A stretch of 64,000 nucleotides of DNA from Lophius americanus. Its lineage: Eukaryota > Chordata > Actinopteri > Lophiiformes > Lophiidae. The translations under genes were made by a program, and so were the position numbers. Below are positions 1 to 12,589 of the stretch, one piece after another. Position 1 is the first letter of the stretch, and every line of letters begins with the position of its first letter. The stretch is from NCBI GenBank assembly GCA_037951165.1, contig JBBDHG010000031.1, positions 124,001 through 188,000 on the forward strand, read 5' to 3'. The notes below the pieces were generated by a model. That model worked only from the letters and a program-made list of their open reading frames with translations, was not told where the DNA came from and did no database searches.

Positions 1-1600
1 GATCCCGGTCCGACACAGCAGCATCTACTACGACCTAATCTTCAGAGCTGATTGGTTGAGACGGCGTTTGAAGACAACGTCGGCACTCAGTGTTCGATTC
101 GGCCGTCTTTTTGTCCTTGTTTGGCTCGTTTCATCTTCGTGTTTTACCCAAGGTGCATCTCACCTTCTTTGATAAGAAACAGCCATTAGTTCAAGACAAA
201 AGGTGGAGAAAAATACGCTAGTCTTTCAACGAGGGCTGTTGTAGGTCACATGCACACACTCACTACCAATTATCCGCTGCAAGATCCAACGGCACGTATT
301 TTAAGGAAAGGTTTATACCAGACTTTACACAAACCGTAAGTAAACGGATTAATAATAAAAATAAATAAAAGCAGTTCTTTCTATCTCTCTTAAATGATTA
401 AACCTAGACTTAGACCCCATGGAATAAAATAAGATGGATTTTCATACATAATTAGAATACTTCTGTTGAAAGTTTGAGGCTCTTTTATTTAGAATAGAAT
501 TCCAAAAATTTCCATCAAATCTTATTTATAAGGTTGAACATGAAAGGTCAAATTAAATACAACTTTATTCTATCGTGTAAAACCAATGTGAAAAACGAAT
601 AATTTTGTCTAATTATATTACATTGTAGCAGTAGTTTTTATCTAATAATGGCATTTTAAGTTACAGTGAAAACTCAACCAATCCCTGTTAATATTATGAG
701 TCCCGTAATAAATGACACCTCAATTATTTAAACACATTGAAATTGTTTAATTTTTTCTAATTGACTCAAAATGACGAAATGAAAGAGTTTAAATAAAAAC
801 AACCTATTACATCGAGGCTATGTAATAACGTGCATAATGTTCTCTCTGTGTAATAACCAAATAATAACAGTAATAGAATTTTTGTTTAAGGTTTAATCAT
901 TTTTTAGCGTGAAATTTAAGCAGAAAGTGAAGAGTTTTGTCATTTTTATAGCCGTGGAGGAGAGAATGCACCAGAAAGTCTCCTGACGTAAGTGTCATAA
1001 ATTTCTACAAGGGGGATTTGCAGCATTTTTGCGGTCTGTTGCCTCAGCGTGTCACCAGACAGAGACCCTTAAGGCTGATCCGCATTGTCTCCAGCGTGGA
1101 GGCATAAACACGCACACAGTGGACAGCACCCGTTATTTTGATACTTATCGTCTGCAGAGTTGCCTCATGCCTGCAAACGATGAAGCTGAGCGCTGAAAAG
1201 AGCTGACTAAAACATGTCTGATGCTCTCTGCAGCCGGAGTCTGTCAGAGCGAGTCAGCAGCCAGTTCCTGACAACAGCACGGACGTGTGATCTCAAATAA
1301 ATCTACAGCAGTGGGACTAGTGGTCTTCCGGGCTCCTCGGGTTGGTGCACCATTATTTCTCAGAGCGCAGCTCTGCTGTTTGTCTTTGTGTGTGATCAGA
1401 TTTGTATATATGGCTCCGCTATGGTAATATATTTAAGAAGGAATGGTGCAGAAATGTGGTTTAAATGTTTGATGGAGTGTGTAGACTCTCCTTCATCACT
1501 CTGGAGATCACAGAACGACCTCCAGGACACCCAGAAGAGAGATTAGACCCAGATTTACCCTTTTAATCCAAAACTGGGAAATGTACTCGTTACCGCAGCA
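1..1600. other. Intergenic DNA, no gene recognised
   Basis: The stretch is AT-rich between about 300 and 1000 and ordinary elsewhere. No convincing exon, RNA gene or terminal repeat was seen. It lies downstream of tcf7l2. Confidence 0.5.
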
Positions 1601-1603
1601 GGT

Positions 1604-2392
1604 TGCATCACGCACACACACAGACACACACACATACAAACACACATACACACAAACACACAGTCACACACACATACATACAAACACACAGACACACACA
1701 TACATACAAACACACAGACACACAGACACACACACATACATACAAACACACAGACACACAGGCACACACACATACATACAAACACACAGACACACAGGTA
1801 AACACACATACATACAGACACACAGACACACAGGCACACATACATACATACAAACACACAGACACACAGGCACACATACATACATACAAACACACAAACA
1901 CACAGACACACATACATACAAACACACAGACACACACATACATACAAACACACAGACACACAGACACACACACATACATACAAACACACAGACACACAGG
2001 CACACACACATACATACAAACACACAGACACACAGGTAAACACACATACATACAGACACACAGACACACAGGCACACATACATACATACAAACACACAGA
2101 CACACAGGCACACATACATACATACAAACACACAAACACACAGACACACATACATACAAACACACAGACACACAGGTAAACACACATACATACAAACACA
2201 CAGACACACAGGCACACATACATACATACAAACACACAAACACACAGGTAAACACACATACATACAAACACACAGACACACAGGCACACATACATACATA
2301 CAAACACACAGACACACAGGCACACATACATACATACAAACACACAGACACACACACATACATGAGCACCCACCCACACACACACACACAGG
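1604..2392. repeat. Long CA-based compound satellite with higher-order structure
   Basis: About 790 bp consists only of variants of CACACATACATACAAACACACAGACACACAGG. The variants are arranged in larger blocks; a segment of 238 bp repeats almost exactly (for example 1683-1936 against 1921-2174). The long open frames through it, rich in Thr-His on one strand and Cys-Val on the other, are by-products of the repeat and not genes. Confidence 0.95.
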
Positions 2393-2589
2393 AATGAGAA
2401 GAAAATAATTAGCATAAAGAAATATAAAATACAGTTAAATACAGGGACATTGTGGAAGTTGCATGTTGTTGATTTTTTTTATTTTTATGATTGTTGGAAT
2501 GGAATTATGAATAATTTCAGAAATCAGAATAACATTTATAATCAACAGTTTGTCCAACATAATCTATTATCATTTTCTATTATTAATAT

Positions 2590-2613
2590 TATTACTGTTA
2601 TTAATATTATTAA

Positions 2614-2676
<63 letters not shown>

Positions 2677-2678
2677 CA
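2590..2678. repeat. ATT trinucleotide microsatellite
   Basis: An almost uninterrupted run of TTA/ATT units, imperfect at its left end. The isoleucine-rich open frame across it is a by-product. Confidence 0.95.
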
Positions 2679-2749
2679 GTATTAGAAGTAGTAGTAGTAA
2701 TTTTATTATAATAATATATTATTTTCATTTAGTTATTTATTAAATGTTT

Positions 2750-3730
2750 CTGGGAGAGGGTAGTTATTTTTATGATTGCACATATTTGGATTATAAGCAG
2801 GGATAATCATAGCAACACTGGAAAACAGGATAATATCCAGGAGAAAAATCAGCAAAAAAGTTTTATAAAGTGTACGAACACTAAATGCATATTATTATTG
2901 GAAGAGCAAGAATTTTATGTCATCATTTAATCCCTTTTTCAGCAGAATTAAAGAAAATTACATTAAATAATTTTGTCCACATAAAGGTTTCAGGTTATGA
3001 ACAGAAATCAATCAAAATCCATAATTAACATATTTTCTTTTGCATTCATTCCCTAAAATACTTTATATTTAAAGTTGAAATTGTTCTAAAAAAATACCCC
3101 GTGAATCGCACTAAAAGAAAAACAGCGTAAATCAATCTCTTATTAATCTTCAAAGGTCTCCGCGGTAACTTTCCCCGGCGCTGTCGTCTACCTGTGACTT
3201 AAAAGCAACAGGGTGGAGGAGGTGGAGCCGATGCCTTCAGGGTGACATGTCGGCACATTAAGCTCAGAGATTGGTCAATAACGCTCGGCGCTGGATATTG
3301 AGAGGCGTCTGAGTGGAATGTGGATTTGAGTGAGCGCTGGTAGACTGAGCGGTGCGGGGGTTAAACTGCGTGTCTCAGGAGGGGACGCGTTATTGACTGT
3401 TGACCGGCCCAAATTAATTTTCAACAAGGCTCTTCAGGGGAACAATGGAGATGGGTCATGGTGGTAGAGGGCCTCGCGTGCTTCACTCCAAGGTCTGCTG
3501 AGTGGATGAATGGCCACTTAATATTCCTCCACCTTGGCTCACACGCAGCAGAACGTTCGTTTCCACTGATGCGTCGCTTGTTGCGAGGGAACAAACTTCT
3601 GATGGGTTCTGGGTCTCTTTTACTTTTATGAGTAATCAAATTACACTGTGTTGAATCTTCAAATCATTTTTAATAACTTTTTTTAATCTTCTTATAACAT
3701 CCTAATTTAAATGTCCTCTTTTTTTTTTTT
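2750..3730. other. Intergenic DNA, no gene recognised
   Basis: AT-rich to about 3140, then mixed. No coding or RNA feature is supported. Confidence 0.45.
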
Positions 3731-3732
3731 TA

Positions 3733-4492
3733 CTAAAAAGGTTCTCTAACACCAACTGGGTATGCGTGAAAGAGGCTCCACCCCCTTTTAGCTTAAATTC
3801 CAAAAATGACCAAACTGCGTTAATAACTGGTTCCGTCTGGACTGGACCCAGCAAGACCTGATCACACCAGCCCTGTTCAATCACATCATCACTTTAAGAC
3901 CATCATCAGCAGCAGGAAGTTGTTGGGTAAGGGCTCCAGGAAGTGTTTTATAAGGTTCTGGGACTCCACGCATCCACAGTGAAACACATTATCCACAAAT
4001 GGAGAAGACTTGGAACAATAGCGAACCTTCACACGAGTGGACCCCCTTCCCTGATTCCTCCAAGAGCACGATGAAGGCTCGTCAGAGGAAAACACCCGGA
4101 GAACTGCAGGACCCTCTCACCCCAAAAAAGGTAAGAGGTCATGGCTCCATTATCCGCAAAGACACTTGATAAAAAACTGCATCATGGGAGAGTGGTGAGG
4201 AGAAAACCACCGCTGACCCAGAAGAACATTGAATCTGAAATAACCCACCACCCACCTTGATGAACCTCAAACTCTCTGGGAGAATCATCCCTGATGGAAA
4301 CCAATGATGGAGGGGGGAGGATAACGTTTTTGCTATCAGTTCAAATCTGCACTTTGTAAACACAAAGTGCAAACACTCTTGGTGTTTTATATCGGATTCA
4401 GTTCCTAGATCTGCCACAGTTTAGTCTGAGCCACAGACAGAAATAGAGGAAAACCAGAAGGGCGGGGGTCCAATACTTTTTCACAGCAGCGT
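3733..4492 (+). mobile_element. Tc1/mariner-like transposon relic, plus orientation
   Basis: The stretch 3985-4035 translates in pieces to HIIHKWRRLGTIANL, the helix-turn-helix part of a Tc1 transposase. The outer segment (GGGTATG...AGGCTCC.CCCCCT) and internal landmarks (CTGATCACACCAGCCCTG, AAGGTTCTGGGACTC) recur in reverse complement in the relic at 5600-6562. The inner end reads GGTCCAATACTTTTTCACA, like the ends of fish Tc1 elements. At about 760 bp it is roughly half the usual length, with frameshifts and internal loss, so it is inactive. Boundaries are approximate. Confidence 0.75.
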
Positions 4493-5599
4493 AAGCGTGC
4501 CTGCGGTTGATGTGGAGTCAAGCAGCCGAGTCAAACCGGAGGCCTCACTGTTAATTTCGGCATCCTGGCTTATTAGTTTGGTTGTGATCCGTGGGAGGCG
4601 GCTGGATGTCACCCCATCGCTTGTTTTCCCTCTCCCACTTTGAGTGGTACGAGTGACAAAAGGCCTCCCACACACAGACGCTGGCGCGGTGTGATCACCG
4701 CATGCTGAGACACAGGGAGGTGTCAGCACTAATCTCCTTTAAAATGGCTCTCTTGTCTTACACCCCCTCCTCGCTGCATATCCTCGGCGCCGTAATTGTG
4801 TCTTCTTGCCGTCCCACTTTAGCAGCACTTTTTTTTTTTTTTTTTTGTCTCGCACAGTGAGTACACGCCGCTGACGCCGTGACAACATTGCACTTGACTG
4901 AGGAGTTGAAAAAAATCAGTGGAATGTTTTCACCTGCTATTCTCAGCCACGTCTGCCGCTATCTAATCTGCCATCAGTGGGAGCTAATAAGAAGTAATGT
5001 GCGCCGCAGGAAACACAACCTGCTCCCGCCGTCAGCTCCCTGATGAAACCGGCTTCAGTGTACACTCCGGCAAAGCGGTTCAGACTGGATCACAGCGGTT
5101 TAGAGAATGCTAATTGACGATTGCATCCTCAGCGGGACTATATTCAGCACCTTTGCAGGTAAATCTGTGCAACATTTCAGGTTTTATTTTAAGGGCTGCT
5201 CAAGAGGAAGAGTATCAGAACTTTAAATCGATGTTTTACAGCTCCTTGTATATCTACTGAGTTGTCACCCACCAAAGTCCTCACCTCTCCTCGGGGGTGA
5301 GGGAGGAAGTTTTATACGCCAGAGTGGTGTCTGGCCAAATTGTTCCGGACAAGATGGACCCAGGAAAACCTCTGATAATTCAAGACAGACAGCGATCGGC
5401 CTTCAGTGTTGAGGATCCAGTGGGAATAGTTGACCCTACTTCAATCTTCCTGGCCTCTGGCAAGAATCCTGGAGACAACGCCTGATGCCGAGGTACTGGT
5501 CCGAACAGCAGAACTGGCGTCAAAGAGTGGTTTTATGAAGCTATTGCCAGGAGAAACTGATAATTCAATCAATAAATATGTAATATATGAAACTTTGCC
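4493..5599. other. Spacer between two Tc1 relics
   Basis: Ordinary sequence with a T run near 4830. Short open frames near 5297-5624 show no recognisable domain. No gene is supported. Confidence 0.4.
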
Positions 5600-6562
5600 G
5601 TGCACCAGTACAGAAAAGTCCTGACACCCCCTTAATCTGAAGTTGTTCTTCCTTCAACAGCAACAACTGCAACCAAAATCATCTGACATCTGTATTTCAG
5701 ACTCTGACATCACTTTGGGGGAATTTTGGCCCACTCTTCTTTCCAGGTCCACACTTGATTTACTAAATGATGATCTGGCATTGTCCTTCAGAATTCTTTT
5801 CGAGTAGTTCTGGTCCTGGAGAAGCAAAGCAACTCCACAGCATTCCACTGCCATGTCCATGATTGGCTGTGGGTCTGATGCTCTTCTCGTGGAATGCTGT
5901 GCTCGGTTTGGACAGGACCCCTGTCTTCAAATAGTTCAACTTTCCACTCAGCAGTCAAGAGAAGATTCTCCCAGAGGTTCTGAGGGGTTCTTCTGGGTCC
6001 GCAGTGACTACATTCTCATCACTCTACCAAGATGCCATTTTCGGCCGGTGTCTTTAGAATACTGGAGCCATGATCCCTGACCTTTGTGGAGGCAAGAGAG
6101 TCCCACAGTTTCTTTGATGTTTTCTTTTGAATCCTTTGTGACCTACTGACAGAACCTCCTTCGAGCTCTTGGAGGAGTCTTTGAAGGTGGTCCACTTCAA
6201 TGAAGGTTCTCTATTGTTGCAAGTCTTCTCCACTTGTAGATAATGTGTCTTAGTGAGGATCTGTTGAGTCCCAGAACCTTAGAGGCGGCTTTGGAAACCT
6301 TCCCAGAACTCTAAGATGGAGTTTCTTCTGATTTTGGAATAGTGTGCTACTGGTGAACCCTAGGAGCCGATTTCCTGCTTCAGAAGATGCTCTGTTGAAG
6401 GGTATGTTGGGACTGCTCAGGGCTGGTAGTGATCAGGTCTGGGTAGGTCTCGTCCAGCTGGAACCTGTTATTGACGAACTTCGGGAGTTTTTAGGATTAA
6501 GGCTGTCAGGGGGCGGAGCCTCCTACACACATACCCCCTCGGTTTAAGGGAAATCTTTCTAG
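5600..6562 (-). mobile_element. Tc1/mariner-like transposon relic, minus orientation
   Basis: The reverse complement of about 6200-6310 reads SKAASKVLGLNRSSLR and then HIIYKWRRLATIEN, a clear Tc1 transposase DNA-binding segment. A later fragment (about 5860-5800) reads MDMAVECCGVALLLQDQN. It is homologous to the relic at 3733-4492 but points the other way and keeps about 960 bp. Stops and frameshifts break the transposase. The outer end near 6562 carries the same GGGTATG.GTG...GGCTCCGCCCCCT segment. Confidence 0.78.
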
Positions 6563-7206
6563 GTCAATAAGTAAAAATATCATTTAAAATGTGTCGTCTT
6601 GATCGTTGTGGTCTCTCCGTGTGGTCCAGACTTCCTCTGAACGTGTGTATTATGTACTCTGGATGTGTTTCAGGCGCGTTCACACCTGTACTTTACAACA
6701 GACATGATCACTCATATCTGCCTGATCCGCTTTACGAGCGTCTCAGTGGTTCTTCCAGGTGGGATGATTGATGCATTGTGCAGAAAGAGCCGTCCGGATC
6801 CTTCCCATTGACTGTGGCCTCGCGACGGATCAGTTGGGGTCACCTCAACAGCATCGCCTCTCCCGCTGGAAGAGAGGAGGACGCGAGCCACTCCATCAAT
6901 CCAACATCAACAGAAGAGGGAGATACGGCCTTCTGGAAAAGACTCTGGAATGTTTTACTCCTAATCTCTCAGCAGCGTGCACGCTTACTGTGTCTCTGCG
7001 GTATTCCGTAAATATGAGCGCTGAGGTAGTTTTCCCAAGGTCAGAGCCTGCGATGATGAGTAGCAGAGCTGACATGATGCATCTGGACTTCATTAAAGGA
7101 GGCTGGAACATGCTCTGCTATCATTCCTACTATCTGCTGAAGGAGATGGGAGACAGGAATCCAACTGAGCAGGGATTGCCTGCCATCTTTCCTCGTGTTC
7201 GGGGCA

Positions 7207-7237
<31 letters not shown>
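7207..7237. repeat. Poly-G tract, about 31 bases
   Basis: An uninterrupted G run. Length is likely to vary and to be error-prone in sequencing. A glycine-rich open frame crosses it and is not credible as a gene. Confidence 0.9.
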
Positions 7238-7239
<2 letters not shown>

Positions 7240-7985
7240 GCCTTCCATCTCTCATTTCCCCTTACTGTTATTCCAACATCTTTTCCTCTGCATCTGCCTC
7301 TGAAGTGCTGGAGCTGTGTGTTTATGCTAAATCCATGTTGTCGAGACCAGATTGAAGCTCAGCTCTTCGCCTGCTTTCACTTTCCTGAGAAAGTTTCTTC
7401 TTCCTCTCCAGTGCCTCGCTGATGCCTGGAAAAGTCGGAGCTCTCCCGGTCTCGCCCCGAGGACAGAGAACACCTAGCCACATGCCTTGTAGGCTCGCCA
7501 AGAGCTCAGCACACTCAGAGTTGAGAAAAAAAAAAAAAACTGATGCCATACGCCATTAGCTGCAAACATGGAGAACATCAGAGGAGCATAACCCCCTCAT
7601 CAAGCCATCACGCCATTCCCGGAAATTCACCCTATTACATGGATGATGTAGAAATTCTGACTTGGAGGCGAACCTGAGAGGGAGATCAGGCTCCACACGT
7701 CTTCATTAACACCCATCACTCACATTAAGAAAGCATCCATTATTGATACCCGGCAGCTAAAGTCGCCTCACCTTGAGAGCTTAGAAGGTGAAAACAACAC
7801 AGCGCCGGTGTTTTTTTATTTATTCCTGTTTCCCTCTAGTGAGATGTCACTTCAAAAAACAAGCCGACCAAGGAGTGTTATTGTGCTGAAAGAATGTCAG
7901 CCGGTTACAATAGGCAGCTTAATGAGGCAGTGTGGCAAACTTTCAGGGAGGCCATAATATGAATTATTTGTCATTGGCTCTGTGT
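7240..7985. other. Intergenic DNA, no gene recognised
   Basis: Mixed composition with a short A run near 7527. No supported feature. Confidence 0.4.
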
Positions 7986-7986
7986 G

Positions 7987-7990
7987 TGTG

Positions 7991-8036
<46 letters not shown>
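7987..8036. repeat. GT dinucleotide microsatellite
   Basis: About 50 bp of nearly pure TG repeats. Confidence 0.9.
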
Positions 8037-8037
<1 letters not shown>

Positions 8038-8639
8038 TTGAGTGTGTGTACGTGTGTGTCTTTGGAAAGGGCCCAGTGTAAAGCAGGATAAAGGCAGTCC
8101 TTGATGGAGAGATGTGGCACTAGCCTGGGGGCTCGCTGCACTGTGAGGGTAGTTAGCTCACTGCACAGCGCCATCATTAGGAACTGGGGCAATGGTGCTG
8201 GGAAGGTGACAAACTAGACAGCGGAACACCTGTACATATGCCGCTCACCTCCTCTCTCCCCCACTCTCACACGTGGCCTCACGCTTTCTCTCAAGTTATT
8301 TCTGCTCTACAAGCAGAGTCTGGTTCCCCCCATGAAGCAGGGATCCAAGGCTCCACGAGATCCCACACTCATTCTAAATCATCATGTTTATATTCTTTTT
8401 AAAGCGTATATATCTTCACGGCAGTATATAAGTGTTTGTGTGGTTCCTGTATGAGGAAGGTGCACAGATTTAATCCTGATCCTGTATCTACACCTAAGAT
8501 GTAGTGGATTCGCCTCAGACACCAGCCAAAGCTTTCTATGAAGTTTTGTGGAATTTGTGTTTCAGGTTTTATTCCTTCTAATCTCGCTGACAAACCGAAG
8601 ATAAAACCAAAGAAACTGCTAAGTCTACTGACTGACCTA

Positions 8640-9130
8640 TCAACCATTCAAACAATCATCCGACCATCCAATCAATTAAGGAACCAAACAAAAAGCTAAC
8701 CAACCCTCAGAACAACCACAAAAGCCATTAAATATCCAAACACTCAAAGACACAAGCAACCAATCAAATAGCCAGTGAAACAACAAAGCAACCTGCAGAG
8801 TAACAAACCAACCTACTAAATAAACAGCCAACAAACAACTGAGCAGATAACCAATCAAACCAATAATGAAAGGAACAGCCAACCAATCATCCAACTAACA
8901 AAAAAAAAACCAACCAACCAATCAAGTATCAACGAAACAACCAAGCAACAACCTGCAGAGTAACAAGTAAAAACTGACTGACCAACTAACTCCAACCAAA
9001 AACCAAGATAATCAAGTCACCAACCCATCAACCAACCAACCGAGCAGCAAGCTATCCTACACCACCCATACCCCAGAAACACCAACACACCAGCAAATAA
9101 CCAAAGACCTGAACCAGCCCTCCAACAAAC
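8640..9130. repeat. Degenerate ACCAA/AACCAATC-rich repeat tract
   Basis: Nearly 500 bp is built from loosely repeated ACCAACCAATCA and AACAACC words, with few G residues on the plus strand. Two longer near-copies (GAAACAACAAAGCAACCTGCAGAGTAACAA and a variant) lie around 8776 and 8933. This is a decayed tetranucleotide-type tandem repeat, not coding. Confidence 0.7.
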
Positions 9131-11975
9131 ACTCACCGGTGGGAAATCTTTGGTTAATCTCCGTGGCGAAAGAAACTAATAAGTCCTTTCAGGATGTAAT
9201 TCATAAAACGGTCTCTTCCCAGTGACCTTTGACCTCATCACTCACATCGGTTATTTGAGTAAATCCCCTCTCAGTCACACCTCCACCATGTGAGGCGTAA
9301 CTCGTTCTCCTGTTGTAACAGAATATGTAGAACAAGACAGGTCCTTAAATCTGTTTCTTCTTTCCCTTCTGTCCGGCTGCCCAGCTCTTCCTATCCTGCA
9401 GTGTTTGCTTTTCCTTCCACAGACATTTCTTTGGCTTTTTGGCTTGTTTTTTTGCCTCTAAAGAGAAACATATGTTTATGAGACAAAGTCGAGCTGAAAA
9501 ATAAAAGTGACTGTCCAGAAATGTTGTGTGATGGAGCCGCCCTGCATTCCCTGCTGCTGATCTCTCTTCTCTTCTTTCATGGTCCCTCGTTTTAGAAACT
9601 ATCCCAGTGGAAGGAAGGAAGAATCTTATGGCCGGACCCCTCCTTGGTACTGGCCGTCGAAACCTGTTCAACAATGATGTATGAGTGGAATATACCAAAA
9701 AAATAATAAAATAATAATTAAAATCTCGCGTGGTGCAATTATTGAAATATACATGTTCATAAGGGACCAGCGTAAGTACAATGTTTAAAAAACCTTCTCC
9801 TTCTCACGTTTAACCCTTTCATCTAAATCATTTGGACTCTTGTAAATTTGCATAAGTCACTATGGAATACTTGCATTTAGTATATATTTTTTTTAACATC
9901 CTTTTTAACACCTGTCGGCTGATTGGCGGGGAAATTTCACTCCAGAAAATGAATAATATAATATTACATTGATAATATCGATCAATAGATTGATTAAATC
10001 TATCTGTCCAGACTTCCGTTCATCAATGGCGAGGGCCACAACGGACTTTGGTCCGACCTGGAAGTGTGCAGGGACAAAGTTGACTCGGGGTCTGGTGTTG
10101 CTGTGGACCCACTTCCTGCTGTACCCACTCTGAGCGTTGGTGCGGAGTGGCGTTGCCCCTGGTGCGACTGTCAACCCAGGTTTTATGGTACCTATTATTT
10201 GTCGTTAAACTTCGCTGTTCTCACAGAAACACCTGTGCGAACAGGATGCACGAACGCGACGGTACATTTGTGATGATGCATCATGGGTAATGTCTTCAAA
10301 GCACCTAGTAGCACCTAGCATCTTGAAACGGTTAGCAGACAGTTTGGAGTCAGCTTGGCGTCAACGAGCTCCTTACCCTCGGAGCAGAGGACGAGATGAA
10401 CCGCCATTCAAACAATTAATGTTGGTGATGGTTTCCATCCATGTTAATATCGATTTTACAAAGCGCTGTGTGACGCTGTCAAGCCATTTTATTCTCTCAG
10501 TGGGGGGTCATCTTGAGACGCTGTTGTACGATCTTTTAAATGGCGGGTTTCGGGACTGTGGGAGGAGCAACAGAGAGACCATGCAAGCAGAGCTCTGAGG
10601 TCAGGGTTGGATTTGAACCCTTTCGCTTAGGCTGAGTTCATCCTCCATCAGAGATCGAAGATCGAAGATCTTCTACCGAATTAACAACCACACTTTCACA
10701 CTGAAACCTCACCCGCGCCGTCCACTCCACGCTCGTATCAAGTATCGTCATGACCTTTGACTCGCGTCTCTCACAGCAGAAGCCATGATTCCACTCCATT
10801 AGACACGCGACTTAAATCTTGAGATCATGAGTTACGGAATAAGGACAGTGCCAGCGGGCCGCGGCCTCGCTATTCCAACTCCCAAACAATTACTCAAGTG
10901 CCTCTTTTTGTTGATTTTTTGTTGTTGTTGTTGTTGTTGAGTCTGTGAATTTCAGTGGTCCCTTCCGGGCAGCAGCAGATCAAAGAGCATGAGGAATGAA
11001 CAAAGGTTTGCTTGGCGGCGATGGCGGCCGCAGCAGGGCTTCGATGTGTCGGAGATGGGTCTTTTGAACCGTCCGTGCAATTCAGGAGGTTTTAATTGTT
11101 TTCCTTGGAGAGCCGTACGAGAAGTCCTTTCACAAAAAGCAACAAAACTCACAAAGAAGCTGAACCCTGTGTTATTTTTGTCTTCCAACTCAGCCTTAAG
11201 CCTAATTGGGGTGAAAAGAGGAATGTCATCACGGAGGAGGATATAAATCTGGTGACATGAAGTTCTGCTCAACCGACCTGATCAGGGTCAGGCAGCGCGC
11301 TTCTCTCTTTTAATAATATCCAAACAAATTGCTTTTTTGTGTTGTGTTTGTTGGGACATATTTAATGTTTTCATATTGGTATGCCTCGCCTGCAGCGATG
11401 GCCTTCAACGCTGTTCCTCCGCGGCTCGCAGACATCAAAAAAAAATTCCTTTCTTTACTCAGGTACACAACGCCTTTTCTCCCTCTTGAGATGTAATAGA
11501 ACCGCCACGGACGCGCCCAACGTACACATCGGCGGTCGGTTTACAGTTCAAGGATATAGCCCACACAAATGCATTAAGTGTGGGTATTGTACATTCAAAG
11601 GGAACAAAGGAGAGTCCCACATTGGCTTGATCACAACCCAACCCCCTCCCCCTCGCTCTGTGTGCTCGCCATTCACCACCAAACATTATGTCCATGTAAG
11701 ACATGTACGCCTCACGCTCCCATACTTCCTGCTCGTTTGCACAGATTCTTTATAGATGTAAGCAAACTTCAAATAAACAAGAAATCAATTCCGCTCTCCA
11801 CGGCGTGCCGAGTGAATCCGGGCGGCGTTGCTCCCACTTCAGTGAACAGAGTTTGTGTTCTGGCGGAGGAGCTGCTGTCGATCCGGCGGGGACCTTAAGT
11901 GAAGATTGAGAAACGCAGCTTTGACTGAAGGCCTTCGGTGGAGGATGTGAAATGCTGAAAAAATCGGCAAAAATT
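9131..11975. other. Intergenic DNA, no gene recognised
   Basis: Contains a short GTT microsatellite at about 10921-10939 and an AGATCAAAG TCF-type word at 10977-10985. Open frames up to 124 codons lack recognisable domains and splice context. Confidence 0.4.
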
Positions 11976-11978
11976 AGG

Positions 11979-12586
11979 GCTGGCATAACATTATAACCAC
12001 CGTATTTATATTGCACAGGTCCCCCGGCCCCCCTTTGACACCAGAAGAGCTCTGACCCGTCGAGGCATGGACTCTCCCTCACCTCTGATGGTGTGCTGTT
12101 TTATCTGATACCCAGATGTTATTCTCCACGGATCGGACGTGCTTGTCATGGATGCTGGATTGGATTGACATCTGGGGACATCAAGCCAATACCTTGAGCT
12201 TGTTGATGGGTTGGAGCTTTAAGCGGTGGGCCGGGGTCAGAATGGCCCCTCTGACAATCTGAAGCTAGACAGTCCAAAACGCACCACGCTGTGATGTCAT
12301 CGTGGGTTCTGACACCTTTCTATGAGACACACCTTACTGAGCCTTTATCAGCTGTTCTTCTTTAGACCAACCAATAAACTAACCAATGAGAATAGACCAG
12401 GAACACCCAACAAGATAATTTGATCCTTGTTAAAGTCTACTTTTGACCATTTTTCCTTATTTCTAAAACCAACTTCAGATCAAAATATTCATCTACTGCC
12501 TAATATATCCCGCCCACTGAGATTTAACAAGATAACCATTGGCTATTTTGACTTCACCTGTCAGTGGTTATAATGTTATGGCTGAC
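11979..12586. mobile_element. Non-autonomous DNA transposon (MITE-like) with terminal inverted repeats
   Basis: The left end GCTGGCATAACATTATAACCAC (11979-12000) and the reverse complement of the right end (12564-12586) share GCATAACATTATAACCAC with one or two outer mismatches. Between them lies about 560 bp without a coding frame. A segment near 12045 (GACCCGTCGAGGCATGGACTC) resembles a repeat family I associate with fish genomes, but I cannot name the family reliably. Confidence 0.75.
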
Positions 12587-12589
12587 CTG

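Noticed and set aside
1555..2415. Open frames of 150-286 codons rich in Thr-His-Lys or Cys-Val on both strands
   Set aside because: They arise from the CA-type satellite, which happens to lack stops in several frames; composition has no protein-like complexity.
2450..2743. Isoleucine-rich open frame
   Set aside because: It is the translation of an ATT microsatellite.
6768..7355. 195-codon frame with a glycine run
   Set aside because: It crosses a 31-base poly-G tract, has no recognisable domain, and depends on the tract length for its frame.
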